The notes: generated by a model from the letters alone, not told the origin. A DNA stretch of 25,779 nucleotides from JACQCV01 sp964634555 (GCA_964634555.1 CAZWJJ010000005.1:1-25779), one strand, 5' to 3'; shown: positions 4,898 through 13,424, numbered from the stretch's first letter. Numbers and translations are program-made.

Positions 4898-7800
4898 ATG
4901 AAAATAAAAATTCTTTTGAGGCCAGTGGCGATGATTTCCACGATATCGCTTATGTTGGCACAATCTTTACCAGCACTAGCCTTGGGAGAAATAACTGTTG
5001 AGACAAATATATCTCCAGTTGAGCAAGTACCCGTGACGAATGTTTCCACTCCAAGCACTCAGGTTACTAGTTCGGAACCGGTTGTTACAGTTCCTGTGAA
5101 TAGTTCTAATGATAATAGTGGTCAGACCACTGTCGGAGGAGAAACCAATGCAACTGTTTCTGCGGGTTCGTCCGGTGCTAGTGGATCTGTGTCCTTACCT
5201 ATAACTCAACTAGGCGACACCACCCCACCAAATATAAATGCAGTTGCCGCTATTTCAATTCTGCCTTCCGAAGAAAATATAACGTGGACAACTGATGAGC
5301 TAGCAACTTCTTATTTGGAATACGGTACGACATCGAACTATGGCTCCAGGGTAACATTATCCGCTGCTGCTGGGCTGGCTCATTTGGCAGTTCTTACTGG
5401 ACTTACTCCATCTACTCGTTATTTTTATTGTATCCATTCTGTTGATTTATCTGAAAATATTTCCAATTCTTGTGGACATGAGTTTACGACTGCGGATTTA
5501 CCTTTGGGGCAGGTTAATCAAACAGTAAATCAAACGGGCAGTGAAAATAATGTTGGCGGCAATAGTAATATTATAAACACCAATCTTGAGGCGGTTGTAG
5601 ATACCACTCCGCCGGATATTTCCTTGGTTACTGTTACGTCTCTTGCTACGGATAGGGCGACTATCAACTGGTTAACAGGAGAAGTGGCAAATACTGAAGT
5701 CGAATATGGTACGACAGCTGGATATGGTCATGTTACTTCACTTGATACAAACTTGTCGCTTGCTCACTCGGCGACCATAATCGGACTTGCTCCAAATACT
5801 GAATATCACTATCGTGTCAGAAGTTCAGATGAGATTGGCAATACCTCTGTGGGGCCGGACAATATTTTCACGACGGCTTCCGTATCTGGGCAGACATCAG
5901 TCACCGCCCCGGAAATCAATGTAACAACTGAAGTTGCAGGCAATAGTGTTGTAGCTAACGCAAATCTAATTATTTCTGGCGTAGAAACAGAATCTGTTTC
6001 GGATTCAAATGTAACAATCGCCTGGTCTACTGACTTACCTTCTGATTCACAAATCGAGTACGGAGAGACTCAGGATCTCGGCACCGTCACCACAATTGAT
6101 TCATCACTCACGACATCTCACTCTATTACTATCTCAAATCTTCTGCCAAATACTAATTATATTTTTCGGGTGAAGTCAAAACCATCCGGTACGTCAGTGG
6201 CTATAGCTTCAGAACTGTACGAATTTACGACGCTTTCTCACGCAACTCCGGTTATAGTTCCAGCTAATGTGAGTAATGTGGCATCGACTAATATTAGTGC
6301 TTCAAACGCGACTATCTCTTGGACAACAGATAAGGGCGCAAATTCGCAAGTGGAGTATGGTATAAGTACTAGTTATGGAGAGACAAGCGCTCCCAATTCT
6401 TCATACGTGACCGATCATTCGGTAACTCTTGATAGTCTTGATCCGCTAACTACTTATCATTACCGAGTTAAATCCATTGACTCAGCTAATAACATTACTT
6501 TTTCTGTTGATCACACTTTTACTACGTTGAATATTTCGCCTGATCAAAGTGGCTCAAATAATGGGGTTTCAAACGGAGGTGGAAACGTTGTGCTTAGTGT
6601 TCCGGAGGCAATTTTAACTCTTACTGTTGGCGGTTATGATCAAAATTCGGTTGCTTTGACTTGGCATGTTGCTTCTTCTAGCACTGATATTTCTCATGAA
6701 TACGATATTCGCTATAGCACGAGTCCGATCACGGCAGAGAATTATTCCGGTGCCATGGCGGCGCAACTCACTCCTATTTATCATAATGATCTTGATCCAA
6801 ATGGAATTGCCCGTGAGTATATTGTTGCTGGACTTTCTCCAAATACAAACTATTATTTTGCTATAAAGAGCAAACGCCAGTCGGGCGACTGGTCGGCAAT
6901 TTCTAATGTTGTGTCAATAAAAACATCTGCCATAGAAAGTTCAAATAATAGTTCAGAGAATTCGCCATCGAATAGAGATAATAACGTGATCAGTAGTATT
7001 AGCAGTTCATCTCAAAATTTAGAAACTCAATCAGAATTATCCGCTAATAGTTTTTCTGTTGTGCAAACTAGCTATGGCGGTCAAGGGGGAGGCAGTGCGG
7101 TTTCAAGTTTTGAGCCGACAGCTATTAAGGTGGAGCCAGCCGATTCACAGATTGTTTTTGAGTGGCATAATCCCGGCGAAAAGAATTTTGTCCGCACCGT
7201 GATTGTTCGTAAGGAGGGTAGTTATCCTGCATCTCCAACCGATGGAGAAACTTTATATGAAGGGCGGGGTCAAACTTTTACAGATACCAATGTAGTAAAC
7301 GGCAAAACCTACTATTATTCTTTCTACTCTTATAATCATGCGAAGATATATTCTTCCCCAGTAAGATTTTCACTTGCGCCTAAGGCCGGAAATGGGCAAT
7401 TGAAATTTAACCAAAGCGGTTCGCTCGCGCCATTTTTCCCTGCTTCTCATTTTACGAAAATATATAAAAGGGGAGACAAAAATATTGAGATAGAGCACCT
7501 GCAAGAAATTCTTTATTCGGAAAATGTGTCCTTCCCGGACAATTTGATCACTGGATATTTTGGATCATATACAGAGAATGCCCTCAGGCAATTTCAGAAA
7601 AAATACGGTCTTAGAGTAACGGGGATTGTTGACGTTCCAACGCAGGCAAAATTAACTATGATATCTAAGACCGAAACTCGACTTGCGGTACCCGGCGATT
7701 TTGCGATGTTTGACACGGATCTTAAAATAGGAAGTACAGGTGAAGCAGTCAAGAATTTACAGGAATTTTTAGCAAATGAAGGTAGTTATCCGGAGGCAAT

Positions 7801-7933
7801 GATTACTGGTTATTATGGTAACCGCACTAAAAATGCTGTTATGATTTTCCAAAAGAAATATTCAATCACGCCAGTTTCCGGATATGTCGGTTACAAGACA
7901 AGACATCGAATGCAACAACTTTCAGGGTTTTAA
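4898..7933 (+). CDS. Secreted surface protein with fibronectin type III-like repeats and two peptidoglycan-binding domains (1011 aa)
   Basis: A signal peptide is evident (about 1-29: basic start, hydrophobic core, then A-L-A). A Ser/Thr/Asn-rich low-complexity segment follows. Fibronectin type III-like modules then start near residues 107, 236, 360, 458, 568 and 742. Four of them share WTTDxxxxSxxEYGxxxxYG and LxPxTxYxYRVxS signatures, the pattern seen in purple acid phosphatase-like N-terminal domains of surface proteins. The last 160 residues hold two peptidoglycan_binding_1 domains (about 854-925 and 936-1010), each with a LQEFLxxEGxYP-like helix and the G-Y-x-G-x-x-T-x-x-A-V-x-x-F-Q-K-K-Y motif. 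The likely role is a cell-wall-bound adhesin or structural protein outside the membrane. Repeats are diverged, so they are old. No LPxTG or sorting signal is seen. Confidence 0.9.
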   Translation: MKIKILLRPVAMISTISLMLAQSLPALALGEITVETNISPVEQVPVTNVSTPSTQVTSSEPVVTVPVNSSNDNSGQTTVGGETNATVSAGSSGASGSVSLPITQLGDTTPPNINAVAAISILPSEENITWTTDELATSYLEYGTTSNYGSRVTLSAAAGLAHLAVLTGLTPSTRYFYCIHSVDLSENISNSCGHEFTTADLPLGQVNQTVNQTGSENNVGGNSNIINTNLEAVVDTTPPDISLVTVTSLATDRATINWLTGEVANTEVEYGTTAGYGHVTSLDTNLSLAHSATIIGLAPNTEYHYRVRSSDEIGNTSVGPDNIFTTASVSGQTSVTAPEINVTTEVAGNSVVANANLIISGVETESVSDSNVTIAWSTDLPSDSQIEYGETQDLGTVTTIDSSLTTSHSITISNLLPNTNYIFRVKSKPSGTSVAIASELYEFTTLSHATPVIVPANVSNVASTNISASNATISWTTDKGANSQVEYGISTSYGETSAPNSSYVTDHSVTLDSLDPLTTYHYRVKSIDSANNITFSVDHTFTTLNISPDQSGSNNGVSNGGGNVVLSVPEAILTLTVGGYDQNSVALTWHVASSSTDISHEYDIRYSTSPITAENYSGAMAAQLTPIYHNDLDPNGIAREYIVAGLSPNTNYYFAIKSKRQSGDWSAISNVVSIKTSAIESSNNSSENSPSNRDNNVISSISSSSQNLETQSELSANSFSVVQTSYGGQGGGSAVSSFEPTAIKVEPADSQIVFEWHNPGEKNFVRTVIVRKEGSYPASPTDGETLYEGRGQTFTDTNVVNGKTYYYSFYSYNHAKIYSSPVRFSLAPKAGNGQLKFNQSGSLAPFFPASHFTKIYKRGDKNIEIEHLQEILYSENVSFPDNLITGYFGSYTENALRQFQKKYGLRVTGIVDVPTQAKLTMISKTETRLAVPGDFAMFDTDLKIGSTGEAVKNLQEFLANEGSYPEAMITGYYGNRTKNAVMIFQKKYSITPVSGYVGYKTRHRMQQLSGF

Positions 7934-7965
7934 AAAATATAGATTCTGGCAAATTACCCTGAGGT

Positions 7966-8000
7966 TAAAAATAAATAATAAAAGCGCCTGATTAAGGCGC
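7966..8000 (-). terminator. Terminator of the small minus-strand gene
   Basis: Read on the minus strand: GCGCCT-TAATC-AGGCGC followed by TTTTATTATTTATTTTT. On the plus strand the stem is not followed by T residues, so it serves the gene at 8088-8291 rather than the surface-protein gene. Confidence 0.75.
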
Positions 8001-8087
8001 ATGATTGCTACATCGATAATCTATCAGGTCTGAAAAATTTTACCTCCACCAATTCTTTATTTTCGTTTGCTAAAGAGAGTCCATGTG

Positions 8088-8291
8088 TCATCCATTTCCT
8101 TCTGCTAGATAAATTATATCTGTATCATTAAGGCCGACTCTGCTGGCATCCATTGAAACCACTGTTTCGATCAAGGGGCTGTAGAAGAGTTCTTTGCTGT
8201 CGGCATCTAGCGCCATTAGGTCAAGGTGTCGTGGCGCAGGTTCCCTGAGATTGAGAATTTCAGAGGCCGCTAACTCCACAGCCTTTCGCAT
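8088..8291 (-). CDS. Small hypothetical protein (67 aa)
   Basis: Not recognised. The start is the ATG at 8291, because GGAGGGG on the minus strand lies seven bases upstream; an upstream in-frame ATG at 8324 would place the ribosome site inside the gene. The product is an acidic soluble protein with an N-terminal helix (MRKAVELAASEILNL) and a C-terminal half with DLMALDADSKELF and NDTDIIYLAEG. No membrane segment or known motif is seen. It has its own terminator. The strong ribosome site and terminator are the main evidence that it is real. Confidence 0.6.
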   Translation of the reverse strand: MRKAVELAASEILNLREPAPRHLDLMALDADSKELFYSPLIETVVSMDASRVGLNDTDIIYLAEGNG

Positions 8292-8366
8292 TTCATCTCC
8301 CCTCCATTTAATTTTAAGTTTCAAATCTTGTTATTTTATAGCATAGTTAGATCAAATTTTATACTG

Positions 8367-8396
8367 TTTACATATCGATGTGATGTGTGATAGATT
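8367..8396 (+). promoter_or_regulatory. Promoter of family copy 3
   Basis: TTTACA (8367-8372), exactly 18 bases, and TAGATT (8391-8396) preceded by TGA. The spacer sequence differs from the other copies, but the geometry (18 bp, TGn-extended -10) is the same, with weaker boxes. No long leader hairpin is visible between here and 8488. Confidence 0.6.
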
Positions 8397-8487
8397 TACG
8401 ATGGTTATTAAGTGGTTCTTTAAATTTTTAAGCTATTTTTACGGGATGTGAATGTGAAGAAGATGAGTAAACAGAAGGGAGGCCATC

Positions 8488-8955
8488 ATGGTCTGTACTG
8501 TCTCTCGATTTCTCGCCACGGTTAAGAATTTCGACCCCGTCAGTTTTTTTGGTGGCATCTGGAAGGTTATTGAAGAGGAAACAGATAAGCGTGCCGAGGC
8601 TCTGAACGAGGTTGATTTCAATAAGATCAATTTTGAGACCTGTCTCAAGCCAGGCGAAGACAAGATTATCGGCGAAGAGAAGCTGAAGCGTCTCAGAGAG
8701 GGTGGCAACATCCTCCTCGGCGCCGAGACCTTCTTAGCCTTCTGGCAAGAGAAGGAGCACGCCACTCTCGAATGGCTCCACAAGGAGAAGGGTGTCACCT
8801 ACATCTACTTCTTCGGGACCATTCTCGAGGGTCCGTGCCACGACCGCTATGTGCTCTACCTCTATTGCTTTGACGGCCAGTGGGACTGGGACTACTACTG
8901 GCTCGGCTTTAGCTGGGGCGACCGTGACTTCTCTGTTTCTCTTACAAGTAATTAG
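8488..8955 (+). CDS. Orphan variable-tail family protein, copy 3, short form (155 aa)
   Basis: The start ATG 8488 lies five bases after GGGAGG. The protein begins where residue 35 or so of copy 4 would be (VSRFLATVKNFDPVSFFGGIW), so it lacks the N-terminal helical segment with the F-L-x-G-E-L motif. The core is intact: DKRAEALNEVDFNKINFETC, GEEKLKRLREGGNILLGAE, TFLAFWQEKEHATLEWL and TYIYFFGTILEG. The tail is W-D-W-D-Y-Y-W-L and ends FSVSLTSN. GC-rich codon use is kept, though it is less extreme than in copy 2. Either the N-terminal segment is dispensable or this copy is a truncated relic that still has its own promoter, ribosome site and terminator. Confidence 0.85.
   Translation: MVCTVSRFLATVKNFDPVSFFGGIWKVIEEETDKRAEALNEVDFNKINFETCLKPGEDKIIGEEKLKRLREGGNILLGAETFLAFWQEKEHATLEWLHKEKGVTYIYFFGTILEGPCHDRYVLYLYCFDGQWDWDYYWLGFSWGDRDFSVSLTSN
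8848..8928 (+). other. Hypervariable C-terminal region, copy 3 (putative DGR variable repeat)
   Basis: 27 codons aligned without gaps to copies 2 and 4. Variable codons include TAT, TAC, TGC, TTT, GAC, GAC, GAC, TAC, GGC, TTT, AGC, GGC and GAC; TGG at 8881, 8887, 8899 and 8914 and CTC at 8902 are fixed. Confidence 0.58.
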
Positions 8956-8973
8956 TTTTTATATCCTAGAATA

Positions 8974-9003
8974 GCTCTGCAGAAATGCAGGGCTTTTATT
9001 TTT
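8974..9003 (+). terminator. Terminator of family copy 3
   Basis: GCTCTGCA-GAAA-TGCAGGGC followed by TTTTATTTTTT, the same stem and loop as at 3886-3915. It also separates copy 3 from the convergent gene. Confidence 0.9.
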
Positions 9004-9947
9004 TAAAAATGCTTGAGTTGATAATTTGATTTTAATATTGATTTTGTCAGATCGGGATTTATAGATAAATATTCAATAGCAGCGCCGATATTTTCTTGCG
9101 GATACCAATAGATATTTTTATATTTCTCAAGAACTTTTTCCGGCGTTAGTTCGGAAATTTCTACGCCAAAGGCTTCTTTTATCTTTTTTGAAAATTGCTC
9201 GCATTCTTTGAGTTTTTTGCCAAGATATCTTTTGATCGATTCACGAGATTTTTCTGGTATAAGGATTACAACCTCCTCCAGCCGCAGTCTGGGGAATTCA
9301 TTTCCCATCATGTTCATATTTACTTCGGCCTGGTCGCCGCCATCAAGCATGCCTGCCTTTCTGGCTAGATGGGTTAAGGTTAAGAAATCTTTCTTTGGTG
9401 GATACCAGTTAATTTTTTGATAATCCTCATAGGAAAGTTTTTCGTACTCTTCATATTTAGAAAATTGGGGTTCAAATTTTGGAGTATCACGCAGTTTTTC
9501 GATCGCTTCTTTTGTGCTTAAAATCCCCCAGCCAGGTTGAACATTTGTTTTAGATAAAAGTTTTTCGGCCGGTAAGGTAAAACCTAGCCCCCTCATAAAT
9601 GGCCGGTGCTTTTCTTGTATCGAAGATGATCCGGCATATAAACGTTGAGCTTTGCCAATTGTAAAAGAGAGATTGTTATTTTCGCCACCCGTAAATTTTT
9701 GAGAGCTTTGATAATATTTGCGGTGACTTTTAACAAAATCCGAGTCAACTTTTATATTTAATTCCTCGCCACTTAAGATGATTCCAGTTATTAGGGTTTT
9801 AGCAAAGCCATCTGGGCGGACCAGATTATTGGCCATAAGTGTAACATCTTTGGATTGGAGTGACTCGAACTGCCCTGTGATTTTTTGGCTTTCAGTTTTT
9901 TCTTCTTTTATTTCAGCTTGTTCCTGTCGAGCATGTATTTTTTCCAT
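9003..9947 (-). CDS. Unrecognised protein (314 aa)
   Basis: No family recognised. ATG 9947 is chosen because TATAAT on the minus strand (9954-9959) ends six bases upstream, predicting a leaderless mRNA; the alternative GTG at 9962 would overlap the -10. The protein is soluble, with a Glu/Lys/Gln-rich N-terminus (about 1-30), a middle region with GGENNNLSFTIGKAQRLYAG and QPGWGILSTKEAIEKL, a segment LTHLARKAGMLDGGDQAEVN, and a C-terminal charged helical part rich in Lys and Glu (KRYLGKKLKECEQFSKKIKE, then a repeat-like IYWYPQENIGAA echoing the earlier INWYPPKKDF). No signal peptide, membrane helix or catalytic motif is clear. Confidence 0.75.
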   Translation of the reverse strand: MEKIHARQEQAEIKEEKTESQKITGQFESLQSKDVTLMANNLVRPDGFAKTLITGIILSGEELNIKVDSDFVKSHRKYYQSSQKFTGGENNNLSFTIGKAQRLYAGSSSIQEKHRPFMRGLGFTLPAEKLLSKTNVQPGWGILSTKEAIEKLRDTPKFEPQFSKYEEYEKLSYEDYQKINWYPPKKDFLTLTHLARKAGMLDGGDQAEVNMNMMGNEFPRLRLEEVVILIPEKSRESIKRYLGKKLKECEQFSKKIKEAFGVEISELTPEKVLEKYKNIYWYPQENIGAAIEYLSINPDLTKSILKSNYQLKHF

Positions 9948-9953
9948 GTATGG

Positions 9954-9959
9954 ATTATA
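9954..9959 (-). promoter_or_regulatory. Leaderless -10 of the minus-strand 314-aa gene
   Basis: TATAAT on the minus strand, six bases before the ATG at 9947. No strong -35 is seen at 17 bp. Confidence 0.55.
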
Positions 9960-10041
9960 CACTAGAGCGGTTTAAAGATATAACCAATATTGGCAGTAAT
10001 CTTTATACACACCTCTTTGATTTAATGTATTAGAAAGGTGG

Positions 10042-10047
10042 TATTAT
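10042..10047 (+). promoter_or_regulatory. Leaderless -10 of the pseudopilin-like gene
   Basis: TATTAT ends seven bases before ATG 10055. No Shine-Dalgarno lies in the gap. The -35 is unclear (TTGATT at about 19 bp). Confidence 0.45.
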
Positions 10048-10054
10048 TGAGAGA

Positions 10055-12151
10055 ATGATTAATCAGGAACTTATCCAATATATTAAACAAAGGATAGAGG
10101 CCGGTAATGCTTTGATCGATATACGGAGGGATGTTCGTACTGGCGGCTGGAAGGATTCCGATTTTGATGAGGCTTTAGCAGAGATTCAAAAAACTCTTCA
10201 GCCTCCTGCACCTTCAGTGCCGCAGGCTCCGCCTAATGATTTGATTAGCAACCATCCTCTACAACAACAATCGACATTTAAAATAATTTTTTCTGTCGGA
10301 ATAGTTATGGCTCTGATCGCTTCGGTTGCGACTGGAGCATATATGTATATAGCTAAGATCGGACCATTCTCCGCGGCTCCATATACAGAGAAGAACTTAT
10401 TGTCTGGATTGTTCGGGGCGGTATCTAAGATTAATTCATCCTATTATCTTCTTTCTACTTCACTGGCCATGGGCAATAGAGATGCGGACGCTTCACCATT
10501 TGTTTCTAAGCTTTCTAATGCCGACGAGATTCAGAAAAAATACCAGAATGATGTTAAGAGGGCGGGTGATATCACTTTCATAATTTCATTGTTAAGTTCT
10601 ATTACTGAGTCCTTTGCTGTTTCTAAGATATCTCATCGTTATCCGAATTCTCTTAACGATTTGTTTAAGAATATGCCTAACGATCCAGTTACTGGCAAAC
10701 CGTATACATACGCGACATCTGATAATGGAAGGACATTTTCCCTCTCCGTAACACTTGAAACCAACGAAGCAATTTCCGTGATAAAAAGTTTTTACTCTAA
10801 AGTAAAGTCAAGCTCATCCTCAGTTGTTCTCCCGACTATTAAGGGCAGGGAGGTTACTTTTACACAAAATACTTCCGTATATCTCTATCTTCCCTCATCG
10901 CTACCAAAACCTTTTCTTATAGGCCTTGCCGATTACATGGCAGATATTTCACCGGAGACAAAAGTGACCGCCTCGGTTGGAATACAAACCAATTTTGATA
11001 CCACTGGTTCTACTGATTGGAAATTTAATACAGATTTCACTGGTGATTTTGGAGATTTAACTTACAAGGTAAATCTTGATGCCCTAAGAAAGGGTGATAC
11101 ATTTTATTTTAAAGTAAATAATTTACCCTCTTTGTTCTTAAGTTATATTGGGGTGGAAAAAGGCCAGTGGATTAAGATGGATATAAGCAACATAGCATCT
11201 TCAACTACTTCATATTCCGGACGTCTTGCTTCTGGACTTTCCGATGCCGGAAAGCAGTATAAACAGCATCATCAGGAGTTTGTTGATTTGGTGAAAAAGA
11301 TGATAACAATTGCTGATGATGAAGGGTTGATAAGTTTCAAGAGGCCGCCTTACAGTGAAAATATAGATGGCCAGAATCTTTATCGCTATGATCTGGCTAT
11401 AAATAAGGATGCTACACTTGGTTTTTACAGGCGCGTGCAAGATGAGGTTAATAAGACTACTATTGCAGGTGATTTTCCCACTTTGACAGATAGTAGTTAT
11501 ATCGATTATCTGCAGAGTCCTGAATTTGCCGAAATTTCCGACTATTATCAAAAAAATACCACATTAACTCTTTGGGTTGACTCACAGGGTTTCCCAGTCA
11601 TCGTGTCTTATAATATGAGGATAGTCCCGCCAGATTCTGCCACACAGTTGAAGGATAAGCAGGCTAATCTGATTCTGACATTAAAGTTATCTGACATTAA
11701 CAAGTCTGTTGATATCATCGCCCCGGCAGATGCTAAGGATCTTCAGTTTTTGCAATCGCAGGTTAGTTCTGGGCTTACTGTGAGTCGTGCAAGAGCGGGA
11801 GATGCTAAAAGAATAGCTGATATTGGCTCGATTCAACAAGCGTTGCTTTTATATTTGGATTCAAACTCTAACTATCCGGCGAATTTACATCAATTGGTTA
11901 TTGATAAATTGTTGCCAAGTGATCCAACAGGTCCAAATCCAAATGAGACATATAAGTATGCGGTGTCATCAAATGGACTGAGCTATCACTTGGGTACGGT
12001 ATTAGAACAACTTTCTAATGGAACAGGTGCTATGGCTAGTGATAGTGATTGTTCTAGTATGGTCAATGGAAAGCCGTTGTGTCCAGGTTTTTCGGCTGGT
12101 GTACCTGGAGGATTTTCTGGCGCCGATCCTGTTTATGATGTAACTCCATAA
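10055..12151 (+). CDS. Membrane protein with pseudopilin-like modules (698 aa)
   Basis: The N-terminal 45 residues (NQELIQYIKQRIEAG, then RTGGWKDSDFDEAL) form a small helical domain with a G-W turn, of a type common at the start of Parcubacteria membrane proteins. A proline-rich linker follows, then one membrane helix (about 74-99, IIFSVGIVMALIASVATGAY). The large outer part contains a pseudopilin-like block near 185-230 (RYPNSLNDLFKNMPNDPVTGKPYTY in two pieces) and a second near 585-650 (DAKRIADIGSIQQALLLYL, then SDPTGPNPNETYKYAV). These resemble the alpha-spine end and beta region of GspG-type pseudopilins. No prepilin peptidase site is seen, so it is probably not a pilin itself. The next gene starts ten bases downstream. 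Confidence 0.7.
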   Translation: MINQELIQYIKQRIEAGNALIDIRRDVRTGGWKDSDFDEALAEIQKTLQPPAPSVPQAPPNDLISNHPLQQQSTFKIIFSVGIVMALIASVATGAYMYIAKIGPFSAAPYTEKNLLSGLFGAVSKINSSYYLLSTSLAMGNRDADASPFVSKLSNADEIQKKYQNDVKRAGDITFIISLLSSITESFAVSKISHRYPNSLNDLFKNMPNDPVTGKPYTYATSDNGRTFSLSVTLETNEAISVIKSFYSKVKSSSSSVVLPTIKGREVTFTQNTSVYLYLPSSLPKPFLIGLADYMADISPETKVTASVGIQTNFDTTGSTDWKFNTDFTGDFGDLTYKVNLDALRKGDTFYFKVNNLPSLFLSYIGVEKGQWIKMDISNIASSTTSYSGRLASGLSDAGKQYKQHHQEFVDLVKKMITIADDEGLISFKRPPYSENIDGQNLYRYDLAINKDATLGFYRRVQDEVNKTTIAGDFPTLTDSSYIDYLQSPEFAEISDYYQKNTTLTLWVDSQGFPVIVSYNMRIVPPDSATQLKDKQANLILTLKLSDINKSVDIIAPADAKDLQFLQSQVSSGLTVSRARAGDAKRIADIGSIQQALLLYLDSNSNYPANLHQLVIDKLLPSDPTGPNPNETYKYAVSSNGLSYHLGTVLEQLSNGTGAMASDSDCSSMVNGKPLCPGFSAGVPGGFSGADPVYDVTP

Positions 12152-12161
12152 ACAGAGTTGT

Positions 12162-12644
12162 ATGTTTAAAAAGATATTTCTTAAAAATTGTTTTGTCTTG
12201 CCTATAGGATTTGTTTTGCTGGTTGTTATTTTTTTATTGTTGCGTGCGAACTCGGGTGTGGTCTATACGAATGATGTTTATCGATTTAAATTTTCCTTAC
12301 CAGATAATTGGAAGGGCTATTCTATAATTTCCGAAAATTTGGAAATTCGGGATGTGCAGTCTGGTCAAGTTGTTGCCACAGCGCCTAAGATTCTTATTAG
12401 GGACCCAAGATGGAGTTTAGGCCTGAAGCGGGAAGATATTCCGGTAGAAATATTTACACTCATGGAGTGGAATAAAATTCAGGCCGGTGAATATTCTGTG
12501 GGTGCCGCACCTATTCCGCCATCGGAGTTGGGTCGTAATTCTGGCTATGTTTTTGCTTTGCCTGCGAGATACAACTATGACTATTCGGCCGGCTGGCAGG
12601 ACGTTCAGCAGATAATCGATAGTCATCCGCTTTCAACTTTTTAA
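12162..12644 (+). CDS. Membrane-anchored hypothetical protein (160 aa)
   Basis: One N-terminal membrane anchor is clear (about 10-28, FVLPIGFVLLVVIFLLL), followed by an outer domain beginning TNDVYRFKFSLPDNWKGY. That phrase is typical of small extracytoplasmic proteins with a PsbP/DUF1795-like fold, but the rest gives no firm match. The start lies ten bases after the previous stop with no ribosome site, so it is probably cotranscribed with the pseudopilin-like gene. No lipobox is present. Function unknown. Confidence 0.65.
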   Translation: MFKKIFLKNCFVLPIGFVLLVVIFLLLRANSGVVYTNDVYRFKFSLPDNWKGYSIISENLEIRDVQSGQVVATAPKILIRDPRWSLGLKREDIPVEIFTLMEWNKIQAGEYSVGAAPIPPSELGRNSGYVFALPARYNYDYSAGWQDVQQIIDSHPLSTF

Positions 12645-12645
12645 A

Positions 12646-13043
12646 ATGAACGGATCGAAGAAAATCTTTTTGTCTTTTTGATTTCGTTGATACTCAACAT
12701 CGTTTGGGAAAATTTGCACTCAATCCTCTACAATAATTATATGGGTCAACATATAACTGAATATATACTTTTACGCGCATCGGTTTTCGATGCCCTAATT
12801 ATCAGCGTTATTTTGCTACTTTTTATCTATGTTGATTATTTTAAGCGGCGCAAGTGGATGATTATTTTTATTGGTATTTTAATTTCTGTGGTGATTGAGC
12901 TTTTTGCAATGAAGACGAGTCGATGGGGTTATAACGATCTTATGCCGATTATTCCGTATCTTCAGATTGGGTTGACGCCAACTATTCAGTTGGGTTTGTT
13001 GGGCTATATCTCTTTTTATATTGTCAGACTCAGCATTGATTAG
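12646..13043 (+). CDS. Small membrane protein with an apparent -1 frameshift near its N-terminus
   Basis: Frame +1 from ATG 12646 reads MNGSKKIFLSF and meets TGA at 12679-12681. The -1 frame from the T5 run at 12675-12679 continues with LISLILNIVWENLHSILYNN and on to the stop at 13043. The joined product has about four membrane helices, with W-E-N-L-H and R-A-S-V-F-D-A segments that I associate with a family of small membrane proteins in CPR genomes, so the two parts belong together. Alternatives are a TTG start at 12678 or an ATG at 12741, which is preceded by TACAAT six bases upstream. Sequencing error, a real mutation or slippage at the T run cannot be told apart here. Confidence 0.6.
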
Positions 13044-13072
13044 TTGTTTCGCTAACAGTAAATTTTAGACTA

Positions 13073-13101
13073 TTTACTTTTATCTAGTGATGTTGTATAT
13101 T
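13073..13101 (+). promoter_or_regulatory. Promoter of the 71-aa gene
   Basis: TTTACT (13073-13078), 17 bases and TATATT (13096-13101), followed by a leader of about 35 bases that ends in AAAGGAGG. Confidence 0.6.
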
Positions 13102-13143
13102 TCTTTTTGGCAGTTTCGTTCGTTGATGTAAAAGGAGGATGAG

Positions 13144-13359
13144 GTGGAGCCTAAAAATTCAAGCCAAGTTCTCTGGATGGTGGTCCGGCAGGATACAGCT
13201 TGCAATAAGTTTTTGGTGAGGGAGGATTTGACACAATCACAAGCGGCCGAGCTCGTCAGGAAATTTGAAGCTGGAAATCACAAGCAGGATTATTATTACT
13301 ATTATTACACGCCTAAAACCAGATCGCAGGTTATAGAGCAGTTTAAGATTCGCATCTAA
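13144..13359 (+). CDS. Small hypothetical protein with a hexa-tyrosine run (71 aa)
   Basis: Not recognised. GTG 13144 is preceded by AAAGGAGG with five bases spacing, one of the strongest ribosome sites in the window. The sequence has a predicted strand (VLWMVVRQD), a helix (QSQAAELVRKFEAG) and then DYYYYYYT, the six Tyr encoded by alternating TAT and TAC. A strand-helix-strand layout of this size is common in small binding domains, but no motif supports a function. It has its own promoter and a perfect terminator at 13369-13393. Confidence 0.7.
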   Translation: MEPKNSSQVLWMVVRQDTACNKFLVREDLTQSQAAELVRKFEAGNHKQDYYYYYYTPKTRSQVIEQFKIRI

Positions 13360-13368
13360 CTTATCATG

Positions 13369-13393
13369 CCCCGACTTTGTGTCGGGGATTTTC
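13369..13393 (+). terminator. Terminator of the 71-aa gene
   Basis: CCCCGAC-TTTGT-GTCGGGG followed by ATTTTCT: a 7-bp perfect stem. Confidence 0.85.
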
Positions 13394-13424
13394 TATATTT
13401 GAATTCTGGCGCAGGTTTAAAATT

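Noticed and set aside
4898..7933. Phosphatase activity suggested by purple acid phosphatase-like modules
   Set aside because: Only the fibronectin-like N-terminal module type is present, repeated; no metallophosphatase domain follows.
8040..8090. A 12-codon minus-strand frame overlapping the end of the 67-aa gene
   Set aside because: Too short and without any supporting conservation; probably the 3' untranslated part before the terminator.
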